Counted from the stretch's first letter, positions 15,542 through 25,315 are shown. The stretch: DNA of 64,000 bases from Verrucomicrobiia bacterium (GCA_026125285.1 JAHCLO010000013.1:98556-162555); one strand, 5' to 3'. The notes: a model not told the origin generated them from the letters alone. A program made the numbers and translations.

Positions 15542-18500
15542 TCAAGGCAGGTAAGGCGAGGCAAATTCATAGCGCCCCGGTTCGAGGTGAAACCTCGCCC
15601 CCTCCGCTGTAACCTTGTCGGGTGAGATCACCCTGCCACCCTCCGTGATCCGAGTGGCGTCGCTGGCGGGTAGCAATAGGCTGGCCGTGGTGTTCGGCGG
15701 CACGAGGACGTGAACCGCAAGTTCCCCAGACTCGATCCTCCAATCACATGCAATCCGACCGCGAATAGATTGATACTCGGCCTTGGACCACGTCACGCCC
15801 CCACCAGGCCTCGGTGCAATGGTGAAGTGTTTCCAGCCGGGCTGGGTTTCATCGGGGTTGAAGCCGGCGAGGTTGCGCCATATCCATTCGCCCACCGCGC
15901 CAAAGGCCCAGTGGTTGAAGGAGTTCATGCCGGCGTCCTGAAAACCGCGCCCCTGCACATAGCCATCCCAGCGTTCCCAGATCGTCGTGGCGCCGTTGTC
16001 AATCATGTAGCGCCACGAGGGAAACGTGCGGTTGGTGAGAAGCTGCCAGGCGAGCGCGGATTCGCCGTGACGCGTCAATTCCAGCATCGCGCGATGGGTG
16101 GTTTGAATGCCGGTGGAAAGATGCGTCTGGTAGCGGTGGATGTTCTCGACGAGATGTTGGGCAGCCCGCGGACGAAGTTCCTCGGGCAACAGATCGAAAT
16201 TGAGCGCCAGCGCGTAGCCACCCTGAGTGTCCCCTTCTATGCGGCCATCGGGCTGCACGAACTTCTCGTTGAAAACCGTCTTGATGCGATGGAACAACTC
16301 GCGATAGCAGCGGGCGTCTTCGTGTCGCCCAAGCACCGCCGCCATCTTCGCAACGATATCCGTGGAATGGGCAAAAAAAGCGGTGGCGAAAAGCTCCTTG
16401 GGCACGGAACCGCCTTCGGTGGGCCAGCCGGCTTGTTTGATCCAATCGCCGTTAAGCCAGTCGTTGTAGTCGTTGTTGCGCCCTTTGCGCCAGACCAGTT
16501 CGGGATTGTTCGTGTGGATGTAATCCACCCAGCGAGAGGCCGCGGCGAAGTGTTCCGCGAGCAGACGCGCGTCAGCATAGTTTTGAAACGCGCGCCACGG
16601 GACGATCGTGCCGGCATCACCCCAAGCTGGCACGCCGGAGAAATTCTGGTTGGGATCGCCGGGATGTGGGGCGAAGTCCGGGAAACGTCCATCGTCCGCC
16701 TGATCGTCCCGAATGTCCTGCGCGAACTTGGTGAAGAACGCGGCGAGATCCATGTTGAAGATGGCGGTTTGCGCGAACGCCTGAATGTCGCCCATCCAGC
16801 CGAACCGTTCATCCCGTTGCGGACAATCATTGGGTGAACTCATCAGATTGCCGCGTTGCGTCCAGAGAATGTTCTGCATGAGACGATTCAACGAAGGTTC
16901 GGAGCACTCGAACCGGCCGACGACGGGTGACGACGAGTGAAACACGCGACCCAGCACCGCGTCACGACCGGGCCGTTCGGCCAGGCCGGTCAACTCGACA
17001 AACCGGAAGCCGTGATAAGTAAAACGCGGCTCAAACACAAACTCGCCATCAGCGCGCGGCGTGTAGCGATCAACTTGCGGCGCGCCACGGAGATTGGCCG
17101 TGTAGAGCGTGCCATCGTCGTTGAGCATTTCGGCATGTCGAATCACCACGGTTTGGCCGGCCACTCCGCGGGCCTTCACGCGGCACCAACCCACCATGTT
17201 TTGGCCAAGATCGAAAATATACACCCCGGGTCTGGGCTCCGAGAGTTGGCGGGGGAAAAGTTCCTTCATCACCTGGATGGGTTCGTTGCGCTGCCAGATC
17301 AGTCGTCGTGAATCGAGGTCAAAGGCCGTTGCCGCGTTCCACTGATGGTCATCGAATCCGGGTTCGTCCCAGCCGGGCATTTCCCTGCGTGCGTCATAGG
17401 TTTCCCCATCGTATATGCCGCTGGCAAGGAGCGGGCCGGTGCTGGTGCTGCGCCAGGAATCATCAGAGACCAGCGTCTGCTTCGAGCCGTCAGCCAGTTC
17501 GATTTCGAGTTGCAGTAGAAAGCGCAGGTGGTTGCCATAGGGAAAGCGCGGCATGGCCATCAGCCGACCAGCATACCAGCCTTCACCCAGCAGCGCGGCC
17601 AGAACGTTCTCACCGGAACGCAGCAGTCCGGTGACGTCGTGGGTCTGGTAATGCACTCGCTGGCGATAACTGGTCCACTCCGGCGCCAGCAATTCGGTTC
17701 CTACGCGCCGGCCATTGATGCGGAGCTCGTAAAGTCCGAGGGCGGATGCATAAACGGTTGCGCGACGGATTGCGGTGGGCAAGGTGAACGATTTGCGAAC
17801 CATCGTGCCGGGCAAGGCCGCGGAAGCCGCCCCCGGTTTGACCGTCGCCGTGACCCCATCGGTCAGATTTGTCAGTGCCCACGCACCCGATTCAATCGAA
17901 TCCAGCGCGGTGACCTTGGCGCCGACGGCGAGATTCAGTTCTCCACGCAAGACCTGCATTTCGGCCAAGGCCAACGCGAAGTTCGTACCATCGCGCCGAT
18001 TCAATCGTGTTGCCGTCAACCGCACGAACCGGGCAGTGACGGTGGAGAAGGGATAGCTGGGCGCATTGGTGCCGGGATTCAATACCTCGCTTTGAGTGCG
18101 ATCCACCACCAGCTTTGAGTCGGAAAAGTTGGGTTGATGAGCAACTTCAATTCTAAACCGCAAGGGAAACAGGAAACCCGGCGTGTCCGGCTGCCAATCA
18201 TACGGCCGGGCGGGAAACAACCGCACAGTGTCGAAGCTCCTCGATTCGCCGAGATTAATTGCGACCCATTTCGTGGCGTCCGCCGTATTGGTAATCTGGC
18301 TGTGGTAGCCATTGAGCGGGCCACGCGGAGCAACGTTGGTCGTGGAGGACGGATCAGCAATCCACTTTGCCTGCCAGTCGGATTGGTTGAGCAGCCCCAT
18401 GCTCCAGGCCGCAGGGGAAGTCCACGCCGTCGGTTGGCCGTCTTTGTCCCACACCCGAACCTTCCACCAGGCGCGCATTCGCGACGGCAACGGTCTCCCA

Positions 18501-18838
18501 GCGTAGGCGACGTGGAGCGTGGCGTCGGACACCACTTTGCCGCTGTCCCACAAGTCACCCGTGTCTCGGTCCAGAGTCTCGACCGACGACGCCACGAGAA
18601 CGTGGTAGGCGGTTTGCTTTTGACCGCGCTGATCGGAAGCCAGGGTCCAACTCAGCCGCGGCTCAACCACATCCATCCCGACGGGACGGACGCGATACTC
18701 ACAACGCAAATGCTCAACCTGCAATCCGCCAGAAGCCGCAACCGTGGCGGGAGCGGCGTTGAGGCGCAAATGGGGGAACAGGCAGACGACCAATGCACAA
18801 ACCATCACGCGCCGACAGAAAACACGCCGAGTAATCAT
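15542..18838 (-). CDS. Alpha-L-rhamnosidase, glycoside hydrolase family 78, exported
   Basis: About 1098 aa from the ATG at 18838 (an in-frame start at 18943 would add 35 residues before the signal peptide). Signal peptide RRVMVCALVVCLFPHLRLNA. Residues about 30-160: N-terminal beta-sandwich (PVGMDVVEPRLSW, WWKVRVWDKDG). About 180-340: inserted carbohydrate-binding-like sandwich (KWVAINLGESRSFDTVRLFP). The (alpha/alpha)6 catalytic domain holds NDCPQRDERFGWMGDIQAF, the GH78 acidic motif, and TTIWERWDGY. Releases terminal alpha-L-rhamnose from plant or microbial glycans. Same strand as, and directly after, the PQQ-propeller gene (stop at 18947), so probably an operon. Confidence 0.93.
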   Translation of the reverse strand: MITRRVFCRRVMVCALVVCLFPHLRLNAAPATVAASGGLQVEHLRCEYRVRPVGMDVVEPRLSWTLASDQRGQKQTAYHVLVASSVETLDRDTGDLWDSGKVVSDATLHVAYAGRPLPSRMRAWWKVRVWDKDGQPTAWTSPAAWSMGLLNQSDWQAKWIADPSSTTNVAPRGPLNGYHSQITNTADATKWVAINLGESRSFDTVRLFPARPYDWQPDTPGFLFPLRFRIEVAHQPNFSDSKLVVDRTQSEVLNPGTNAPSYPFSTVTARFVRLTATRLNRRDGTNFALALAEMQVLRGELNLAVGAKVTALDSIESGAWALTNLTDGVTATVKPGAASAALPGTMVRKSFTLPTAIRRATVYASALGLYELRINGRRVGTELLAPEWTSYRQRVHYQTHDVTGLLRSGENVLAALLGEGWYAGRLMAMPRFPYGNHLRFLLQLEIELADGSKQTLVSDDSWRSTSTGPLLASGIYDGETYDARREMPGWDEPGFDDHQWNAATAFDLDSRRLIWQRNEPIQVMKELFPRQLSEPRPGVYIFDLGQNMVGWCRVKARGVAGQTVVIRHAEMLNDDGTLYTANLRGAPQVDRYTPRADGEFVFEPRFTYHGFRFVELTGLAERPGRDAVLGRVFHSSSPVVGRFECSEPSLNRLMQNILWTQRGNLMSSPNDCPQRDERFGWMGDIQAFAQTAIFNMDLAAFFTKFAQDIRDDQADDGRFPDFAPHPGDPNQNFSGVPAWGDAGTIVPWRAFQNYADARLLAEHFAAASRWVDYIHTNNPELVWRKGRNNDYNDWLNGDWIKQAGWPTEGGSVPKELFATAFFAHSTDIVAKMAAVLGRHEDARCYRELFHRIKTVFNEKFVQPDGRIEGDTQGGYALALNFDLLPEELRPRAAQHLVENIHRYQTHLSTGIQTTHRAMLELTRHGESALAWQLLTNRTFPSWRYMIDNGATTIWERWDGYVQGRGFQDAGMNSFNHWAFGAVGEWIWRNLAGFNPDETQPGWKHFTIAPRPGGGVTWSKAEYQSIRGRIACDWRIESGELAVHVLVPPNTTASLLLPASDATRITEGGRVISPDKVTAEGARFHLEPGRYEFASPYLP

Positions 18839-18946
18839 CGCGGAGTCAGAAGACGGTCTCACGGATTCGATCCAGTAACGTTTCAGAAACGCACGGCTGT
18901 TGAAATCCTCGTCAGTGACCGCACCGCTCAAATTGATGGTCAATCT

Positions 18947-20242
18947 TCACTCGCCAGACGGAGCGGCTTTCACATCGTAACAATAAAGCATCTGTTGATC
19001 GCGGATGTAGAGGCGGCCATGAGAAACCACGGGGTAGGTCCAGGCCTTCTCCATCGGCTGAGTTCGCGTCGGGAGGTCGGGCGGAGTGAAGCGGCCTTTC
19101 TCGCGGTAGCCTTCAACAGTCGCCTCCACCAACGCCACCTGGCCGTTCTCGCCGTGGAGATAAAGCCGGCCATCCGCCAGGCACAAGGACGCGGCACCCA
19201 AAGACGGGTTGTCCCACTTGAATTCGCCGGAGGCAAAATCCACGCACAGCAGACCGGAGTTGGCGGTGCCGAACAGGTGATCGCCCATCACCACCGCGCC
19301 ACCAATGGTGGCCGGCAGCTTGGGCGAGAAGTAACCCGGCTCGGGGGACACGCTTTCTGCGTCGCGCCGGAGCCGGACCACGCCGCCGCCCGTACCCGCA
19401 CCGGCGCTGTAGATGAGATCGCCCCGCGCCACCGGCGTGGGAATGTTGGCCTTGAACCGGCTCACGGTCCGGTCGTAGCGCCAGAGGAACTTGCCGGTTT
19501 GCGCGTCCACCCCGACGAGGCCGCGTGCCAGCATTTGGACGTATTGTTTGACGCCAGCCGCTTCGACCAGGATGACAGAAGTGTAGGCGGCATCGTCGCC
19601 GCCTGGCACGGCGCATTTCCAAATCACTTCACCGGTCCGTTTGTTCAGCGCAACAATCGTTGCCGTTTCGCCGCCGGGCGTGCAGACCAGCTTATCGCCG
19701 TCCACCAATGGCGATTCGGTATAGGCCCAGGTGCCGGGTTTGCCCCCAAAGTCGGCCCGCAGGCTCTTTCGCCACCGGACCTCGCCCGTGGCGATTTCCA
19801 CGCAGGCCAGATCGCCGTCCGAGCCCAGGGCGAAGAGCACTTCGCCAACCACGGTGGGTGTCGAACGGGCGGCGGGGAATTCAGGTTTTTGATCGAGGTT
19901 GCCCACCTTCCCAAGACGTGCCTGCCACAACCGCCGGCCATCCGACGTCGCGAGCGCCTGGACGAATTCGTTTTCCAGGCCCTCGTTGCTGCAAAGGTAG
20001 AGACGCTCGCCGACAACCGACGGAGTTGAGTACCCCGATCCGATGTCCTTCGCCTGCCACAAAAGTCTGGGGCCATCCTTGGGCCATGCTTTCAAGAGCC
20101 CGCGCTCGGCGGAAAGCCCATTGCGGTTCGGCCCACGCCACTGCGGCCAGTCGGCCGCCGGAAGCAGGTTGGCAAAGAGTGAAAAGGTGAACGCAAAAAC
20201 GAGCGCAGGGTGAGTTGAGTTGCTGGGGCAGAGGTTCTTCAT
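18947..20242 (-). CDS. Exported PQQ-like beta-propeller repeat protein
   Basis: 431 aa from the ATG at 20242, chosen because it is followed by a signal peptide (LVFAFTFSLFANLLPAADW). Then WPQWRGPNRNG, the usual opening of planctomycete/verrucomicrobial PQQ-propeller proteins. Blade motifs include LLWQAKDIG-YSTPSVVGERLYL, GEVIWKCAVPGGD, GKFLWRYDR and LCVDFASGEFKWD. Known relatives resemble BamB or quinoprotein dehydrogenases but generally lack demonstrated catalysis; no PQQ-dependent catalytic set is evident. Stop lies 4 bp before the longest rhamnosidase frame. Confidence 0.85.
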   Translation of the reverse strand: MKNLCPSNSTHPALVFAFTFSLFANLLPAADWPQWRGPNRNGLSAERGLLKAWPKDGPRLLWQAKDIGSGYSTPSVVGERLYLCSNEGLENEFVQALATSDGRRLWQARLGKVGNLDQKPEFPAARSTPTVVGEVLFALGSDGDLACVEIATGEVRWRKSLRADFGGKPGTWAYTESPLVDGDKLVCTPGGETATIVALNKRTGEVIWKCAVPGGDDAAYTSVILVEAAGVKQYVQMLARGLVGVDAQTGKFLWRYDRTVSRFKANIPTPVARGDLIYSAGAGTGGGVVRLRRDAESVSPEPGYFSPKLPATIGGAVVMGDHLFGTANSGLLCVDFASGEFKWDNPSLGAASLCLADGRLYLHGENGQVALVEATVEGYREKGRFTPPDLPTRTQPMEKAWTYPVVSHGRLYIRDQQMLYCYDVKAAPSGE

Positions 20243-20711
20243 AGAGCATGACGGCGCTGGGCCGGGCGGTTGAGGGTGACGCCACCACCAGCCGACAAAG
20301 TCCGGCCCCGTGTGGCGCATTGACTGGTTTAATGGCATGGATTCGCTTCGGCCTCCATTTAGCCTCGTCGGCTGCGGAAAGCAAGTCGCGGAGTTGGCTA
20401 ACGTCGCAGAAGATGGAGGCAGAAACAGGATCGGGTTGACCCGATGGTGGGACACGGCGCTCGTGAACCCTACCACAGGCCGCTTGGTTCTGTCTTGAAG
20501 CTGGAAGCAATCGCGCGCGGTTCAATCCACATTCCGCAGGGCCGCTGCGCACGACAAGCGAACCGGGAGCCGCAAGCAAAGGAGCGTGAACAGCGATGTC
20601 CGCGTGTGGCCTGCGGGCATTGCCCGTCTCTTGCGGACATAGCTGTCCGCGCTCCTGAGAATTCTGGCGGTAGCCGATGAAGTCGAGGGCTGGCCCATTT
20701 TGGATTCCACC
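20243..20711. other. Gap without a recognised gene; contains a hairpin repeat
   Basis: Short frames on both strands lack protein-like features. The only structure seen is the hairpin at 20581-20655. Confidence 0.5.
20581..20655. repeat. Intergenic palindromic repeat (GGAGCG...CGCTCC)
   Basis: Arms 20581-20603 and 20633-20655 pair at 20 of 23 positions (right arm GCGGACATAGCTGTCCGC then GCTCC). The right arm itself contains GCGGACA-TAGC-TGTCCGC, a nested hairpin. A different repeat type from the GTAG...CTAC family. Confidence 0.75.
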
Positions 20712-21416
20712 CTACCGTTTCTTCATGGTGATGCTGATGCCCGAGTCGCCGGCGCTGACGAACAACGTCTCGAGTTCCGGGTTGGTAGTGATGGCTTTCA
20801 CGTATCTCGGATCGGCCTGGCGTTGGCTCATGTTATGCGCAAGGACCAGTCCGCCCGGACGCACTTTGGGCAACAGCTTTTCCAAGTAATCCAAATAACC
20901 CTGCTTGTCCGCGTCGAGGAACACGATGTCCACCGGGCCTTCCACAGCAGACACCATTTCGTGCGCATCGCCGAGAATCAGTTTCACGCGATGCTCGACT
21001 TCGGCGCGTTTGAAATTGGCGCGGGCCATGGCGGCGCGGCCTTCGTCAATCTCGAATGTGGTCAGCTTGCCGCCCGTCTGCTCCATGCCGAGGCAGAACC
21101 ACAGTCCGGAATAACCGATGGACGTGCCCAGTTCGACGACGTGCTTGGCGCCGGTGGACTCGGCGAAGATGCGGAGCAGACGACCGTCGTTGACGGGTAC
21201 GCTCATGCTGCCGCGGCGTTGCGCCTGGTCCATGTCGTTCAGCACGGCGAGAATCTTCTTCTCACGCTCGCTCTTAGGCACGGTCTGCGAGGGGAAAAGG
21301 GCTTCGCCGCCGGCGCCCGGTTCACCGCGCGGGGGACGGCCGGGTTGGGCGAGGAGGGAGGCGGATAACATGAGGAGGAACATCAAGGTCGTACTGAGCG
21401 GTGCGATGATTTTCAT
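20712..21416 (-). CDS. Exported class I SAM-dependent O-methyltransferase (family 3)
   Basis: 234 aa from the ATG at 21416, picked because it precedes a signal peptide (LMFLLMLSASLLAQPG). Methyltransferase motif I VVELGTSIGYSGLWF, acidic TTFEIDEGRAAMARANF, VDIVFLDADKQGYLDYL (motif with metal-binding Asp of caffeoyl-CoA-type enzymes) and GGLVLAHNM (family usually GGLIVADN). A secretion signal on a SAM enzyme is odd, since SAM is not expected outside the cytoplasm; the substrate is unknown. No operon partner is obvious. Confidence 0.85.
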   Translation of the reverse strand: MKIIAPLSTTLMFLLMLSASLLAQPGRPPRGEPGAGGEALFPSQTVPKSEREKKILAVLNDMDQAQRRGSMSVPVNDGRLLRIFAESTGAKHVVELGTSIGYSGLWFCLGMEQTGGKLTTFEIDEGRAAMARANFKRAEVEHRVKLILGDAHEMVSAVEGPVDIVFLDADKQGYLDYLEKLLPKVRPGGLVLAHNMSQRQADPRYVKAITTNPELETLFVSAGDSGISITMKKR

Positions 21417-21491
21417 ATAAGCAATCGCTGTGTTTTTGTTTTTGCGTGCAACTGGTTCCCCAGCCGCCGTTCTCGCGGACTCCTGGGAACA

Positions 21492-21902
21492 TTGGTTTCC
21501 CTCTGGAACCGAAGCAACAACTTTGTGGTCTTGCGCAAGTTGCAGAGTCTGCCGCCCCACGTCATCCTGTGGGCGATGAATCACGGCGGGGTGAACGCCA
21601 AACAGTTCGGCACCCTCGTCGCCATTGAGATGGGGAGGGCGATGCTCTGTTACATCCCGGTCGCGCGGCTGGCGGACCAATACGGCCAGCGTCCGATCGT
21701 GCTGGCCACGTTCGGATTCAACACGCTGTTTCCACTAACGCTGCTTTGGGCGCCCAACTTCGCCTGGCTGGCGGTGGCGTTTGTGGTGCGCGGGCTGAAG
21801 GAATTTGGCGAACCGGCGCGCAAAGCCCTCATTATCGCGCAAGCCCCGCCCGAGCACCGCGCGCGGACCTACGGCGCTTACTATACACAACGTCAGAAGT
21901 AA
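21492..21902 (+). pseudogene. MFS transporter fragment (truncated at both ends)
   Basis: 136 codons, far below the 400 or so of an MFS transporter. Recognisable parts: RLADQYGQRPIVLATFGF (the conserved loop 2-3 motif), two membrane segments (TLFPLTLLW, WLAVAFVVRG) and FGEPARKALIIAQAPPEHRA. It stops soon after TYGAYY, where further helices should follow, and upstream codons do not look like a transporter N-terminus. Remnant at the left edge of the accessory island. Confidence 0.75.
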
Positions 21903-21920
21903 CGCCGCGTGAGGGCACGC

Positions 21921-21942
21921 GGCCTACAAGGTTTTGTAGGCC
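21921..21942. repeat. Short hairpin GGCCTACAA/TTGTAGGCC
   Basis: Perfect 9-bp arms (21921-21929 and 21934-21942) with a 4-nt loop, just after the MFS fragment. No U-tract follows, so it is more likely a repeat element than a terminator. Confidence 0.5.
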
Positions 21943-22172
21943 GGCTGCCGCAGCGATTGAAGTTCGCGGGAAACCGGTTCGCGAAGCGGTTGCCGTTCTC
22001 GCCAGAGGATTATTCCGTGAGAAGTTGGACGAAGTCTTTTCACAAACCTTTTCATCTGGGCCACCCCCGGTTCGCCGTGCTCCGGTGGTGGCCGCAGAAG
22101 TGCCAGGAACGGTGTTGCTGATGCGCGTTAGGAGAGCTTCCGAATCCGCGCGGCGAACTCAGATACAAATTC

Positions 22173-22760
22173 CCATTCGCGTCGTTCGCACAAATTTCTT
22201 TTTGGGAATCAACGGAATGGTCAGTGCTCACGATGGACGATCTCATCCGTTGGTTCAACCCACAGGACATACTCCGCCGCGCTCTCACGCCCGTCATAGA
22301 CCGGTATGATTTTGTGATTATTGATTGCCCACCAAGCCTCGGAATTGTGACGAAGAATGGGCTGCGATTCTCAACGCACTACGTCATTCCGACGATTCCC
22401 GACATCGTTTCTACGTGGGGCATTTTCCAGATTGTGAACAGTGTCTCGGTTTTTGCTTAGGACACAAATCGCGTCATCAGCCCGCTTGGAATTGTCGCGA
22501 CAAAAGTGAATGGCCAGAACACGCTTCATCCTCAAGTGATGGACACACTCCGGCAGGGGCGGCTCTTTGCGGGGAAGAAAACAGAACTGAGGCAACCGCC
22601 ACTTTTCAACAGCCACATCAAGGAAGCAACTGCGACGGCGCGTGGTGCGGAGTTCACTGCACGCATTTATTCATTGAAGGACAAATACGGCCCGAATGCT
22701 GACACTCTCGTTAACTTGACCAAAGAAATCCTCGAAAAATGCAACCCGCCAAAAAGCTGA
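22173..22760 (+). pseudogene. ParA/Soj-type partition ATPase, N-terminally truncated with an in-frame stop
   Basis: The frame reads LESTEWSVLTMDDLIRWF, then RYDFVIIDCPPSLGIVTKNG (ParA Walker A'/B region), then ISPLGIVATKVNGQ and a ParA-like C-terminus. A TAG at 22458-22460 interrupts it between SVFA and DTNRV, with the same frame resuming. The N-terminal Walker A (KGGVGKT) is missing; the left boundary given here is approximate. A single substitution could explain the stop. Overlaps the next gene by 22 bp, as an intact parA-orfB pair would. Confidence 0.75.
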
Positions 22761-23161
22761 CTCGCAGTCTCCGAAAACTCGCCGACTTGCTTGAACGAGA
22801 GGCAGCCAGAAACCCAGCCTTTGCTGATGAACTCGCAATTGTTTTGGGCGAAGCGTTGCGAAGTGAGGGAGGCGGGAAGCGCAAGCCTATGGGAACTGAG
22901 CCGGAGCGCGATATTCCTGATGTCTTCCAAACCTTGGAAAAAGTTGGCGAAACTGAGTTTCGATTCTGGCTTCGTGGCCTCGATACCCAAACGCTGAAGC
23001 TGATAATCAAAGCGAACGGCTTTGATCCAGCCAAGACCTCTGCGCGGTGGAGTGACAACGATAAATTCGTTGAACTGGTCGCTGAACAGGCTGTTGCTAG
23101 GATGCAGAGAGGTTCTGCGTTTCTCGCCCCAAGAGCGAAACCACAACAGCCGAGTGAATGA
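22739..23161 (+). CDS. Hypothetical protein downstream of broken parA
   Basis: 140 aa. N-terminal helical segment (LTRSLRKLADLLEREAARNPAFADELA) with possible coiled coil, then IPDVFQTLEKVGETEFRFWL and LIIKANGFDPAKTSARWSDNDKFVELVAEQA, which looks like a compact helical domain. I recall similar small proteins beside ParA on mobile elements but cannot name the family. It may be a partner of the partition ATPase whose gene is now dead. Confidence 0.5.
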   Translation: MQPAKKLTRSLRKLADLLEREAARNPAFADELAIVLGEALRSEGGGKRKPMGTEPERDIPDVFQTLEKVGETEFRFWLRGLDTQTLKLIIKANGFDPAKTSARWSDNDKFVELVAEQAVARMQRGSAFLAPRAKPQQPSE

Positions 23162-23198
23162 ATCCAGGACGAGCAAGGCCGAATACACGAAAAGCAAC

Positions 23199-23312
23199 AT
23201 GAAAACCCTCGACCGCCAAAAGCTGGATGTCGTCAACAAGACGCGGAGCAACATCTTCGGTTGGCGCGGCCAGTTCACGCCGGAGTTCGTCGCCATTTAC
23301 CTCAATGCCTGA
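23199..23312 (+). pseudogene. 5' fragment of a DNA methyltransferase gene, left copy
   Basis: 37 codons: MKTLDRQKLDVVNKTRSNIF then GWRGQFTPEFV, matching the N-terminus of a class of site-specific DNA methyltransferases (RSN-x-x-x-WRGQF-x-P). It ends at TGA 23310-23312. The first 30 or so bases recur almost unchanged at 25316, on the far side of the R-M genes. Confidence 0.6.
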
Positions 23313-23333
23313 ATCTGGCAGAATCATCGCACG

Positions 23334-24165
23334 ATGTCGCCCTACAATGATTTTACCGCCCGCCTGAAGCTGCTGATCAGCAAGAATCCGCATCTCATCA
23401 CGACGACGTTTAGCAACATTTTCACGATGCGCCTGATCGGGAACAAGACGCACGGCGACCTGGCTGAAATCGCGATTGCCGAGTTCATCAACCAGTTCAT
23501 GTATGACTTCAAGTCGGTGCATGTCGGCAAAGACCTCTATCGCGCCAAGGAGCGCGAGGAGGACATCAAAATCATCAACGAAAACAAAGTCAGAGTTTCA
23601 TGTCAGTCTGAAGGCTTACGGTGATGGGCCGCTTCAGCTTTCCACGGACAAACACTTCCAGATGTTCCCGAAACTCAAATCGCTGGGAACTATGATTGAA
23701 GGCAAAGCACTCGCGCGGGTTTGGGCCGACCCGGTTTTCACCGAGTTTGGCAGCCTAAATGTCTTGCCGCTCATCTACGATGAGATGAAACAGCGGTGCA
23801 ACATCCTCGTCTTTGATTCTGAGACCGCCCGAAAGCGCGTGGCACGCATCGCTTTGGAGGAAGCGGGTCATGGTCGCAAGCATCCGGTCTTTCGTTTCCA
23901 CCACGGCGATGGCGATTACGTTTGTGAAGTGCGCTACGGAAGCGGGACGGCCAACGCTTTGCAGCGCGGCCTTTGGACGAACACGAAGAACGGGCTGAAA
24001 TACTTCGAGAGCGTCACGAACGGCTGGATTGATTACTCCCACAATCACATACTCGTGAAGTTGTTTTCACACGCCCTCGTGGCGACAAGCAAAGGCCACG
24101 AGGCGGCGCTGGAGAAGCTCAAGCAGGACATCGAGGAACAGAAAATGCAGTCGAAACTGGCATGA
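23334..24165 (+). pseudogene. Type II restriction endonuclease gene with a frameshift
   Basis: Frame 1 (23334-23624) encodes TARLKLLISKNPHLITTTFS ... AREREEDIKIINENK-type sequence, then breaks; frame 2 continues from about 23594 with SEFHVSLKAYGDGPLQLSTD to 24165. A single extra base near 23590-23594 (AACAAAGTCAGAG) explains the shift. Joined, it is about 276 aa. The DI...(S)LKAYG arrangement resembles a PD-(D/E)XK active site, but specificity is not recognisable. It ends in an ATGA overlap with the adenine methyltransferase, the usual R-M coupling. Could be a sequencing error; otherwise the nuclease is inactive and the methyltransferase remains. Confidence 0.65.
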
Positions 24166-25301
24166 GCGCTCAGACCTTGAATTTGTTTCAGGACATCGTG
24201 GTGGATGCCCCCACGACCGAGGGGATCAAATACGCCGGCTCAAAGCTCAAGCTGCTGCCCTACATCCTGCAACTGGTTCGGAAGGTGAAGCCGCGCACCG
24301 TGCTGGACGGCTTCTCGGGCACGACACGGGTTTCCCAGGCGTTGGCGCAAACCGGACATCGCGTCATCGCCAACGACCTCTCAGCGTGGTCGGAGATTTT
24401 TGGAAAGTGCTACCTGCTCAACACGTATCCGCCTGAACACTACCAACCATTGGTTGACCATCTCAATGCATTGCCCGGACGAGATGGCTGGTTCACCGAA
24501 CACTACGGCGGCGAACCCAACGGCGGCTGCTCTGTGAGCGATGATGGTCTCAAGAAGCCGTGGCAAAGACACAACACGCGGCGTCTGGATGCCATCCGTG
24601 AGGAAATTGACCGGCTCTCGCTCCCGGATGTGGAGCGGGCCGTTTTGTTGGCGAGCCTGATTCTGGCGTTGGACGAAGTGGAAAGCACGCTCGGTCACTT
24701 TGCCTCCTACCTCAATGACTGGTCGCCGCGCTCCTACAACAAGCTGCACCTGCAAGTGCCGCGCCTGATTCCGAGCACGGCGGAGCATTCCGTCCACCGT
24801 GGGGATATTTTTGGCGTGCTGCCGCAAGTCGAAGCCGACCTCGCCTATTTCGATCCGCCCTACGGCTCGAACAACGAGAAGATGCCTCCCTCACGGGTGC
24901 GCTACGCCGCCTATTACCATATCTGGACAACGGTTTGCCTGAACGACAAACCGCCTGTTTTTGGTAAAGCAAAGCGTCGTGCTGATACTTCCGACACAGT
25001 GACCTGCTCACCGTTTGAGGAATTCCGACGTGGCGAGTCAGGCCACTTTCTTGCGGTCGAGGCGATTGGGCGATTGCTGCGCGAAGTTCGCGCCCAGCAC
25101 ATCATCCTTTCCTACAGTTCCGGCGGGCGCGCGACGGCCGAGGAATTGAACGATGTCATTTCGTCGGTTGGCCGAGTGGTCGAGGTTTTGGAGGTTGATT
25201 ACCGCAAGAACGTGATGGCTGGAATGCGTTGGACGAACGAATGGATTGCCGAAGCTGAAGCACCGAACAGGGAGTTCCTTTTCCTGATTGAGAAATCGTG
25301 A
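24162..25301 (+). CDS. DNA adenine methyltransferase (D12/Dam-like class) of a type II R-M system
   Basis: 379 aa. FxGxG-like motif I as KYAGSKLKLLPYIL and VLDGFSGTTRVSQALAQTGH, with NDLSAWSE following; catalytic DPPY in LAYFDPPYGSNNEKM; C-terminal HIILSYSSGGRATAEEL. Protects DNA at N6-adenine. Overlaps the frameshifted nuclease by 4 bp. Both sides of this pair carry fragments of another methyltransferase gene, suggesting a cassette that entered an existing locus. Confidence 0.88.
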   Translation: MSAQTLNLFQDIVVDAPTTEGIKYAGSKLKLLPYILQLVRKVKPRTVLDGFSGTTRVSQALAQTGHRVIANDLSAWSEIFGKCYLLNTYPPEHYQPLVDHLNALPGRDGWFTEHYGGEPNGGCSVSDDGLKKPWQRHNTRRLDAIREEIDRLSLPDVERAVLLASLILALDEVESTLGHFASYLNDWSPRSYNKLHLQVPRLIPSTAEHSVHRGDIFGVLPQVEADLAYFDPPYGSNNEKMPPSRVRYAAYYHIWTTVCLNDKPPVFGKAKRRADTSDTVTCSPFEEFRRGESGHFLAVEAIGRLLREVRAQHIILSYSSGGRATAEELNDVISSVGRVVEVLEVDYRKNVMAGMRWTNEWIAEAEAPNREFLFLIEKS

Positions 25302-25315
25302 GGTGCGAACGCGCA

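Noticed and set aside
18134..20029. 631-codon plus-strand frame opposite rhamnosidase and PQQ genes
   Set aside because: Spans two real antisense genes and their boundary; no recognisable domain.
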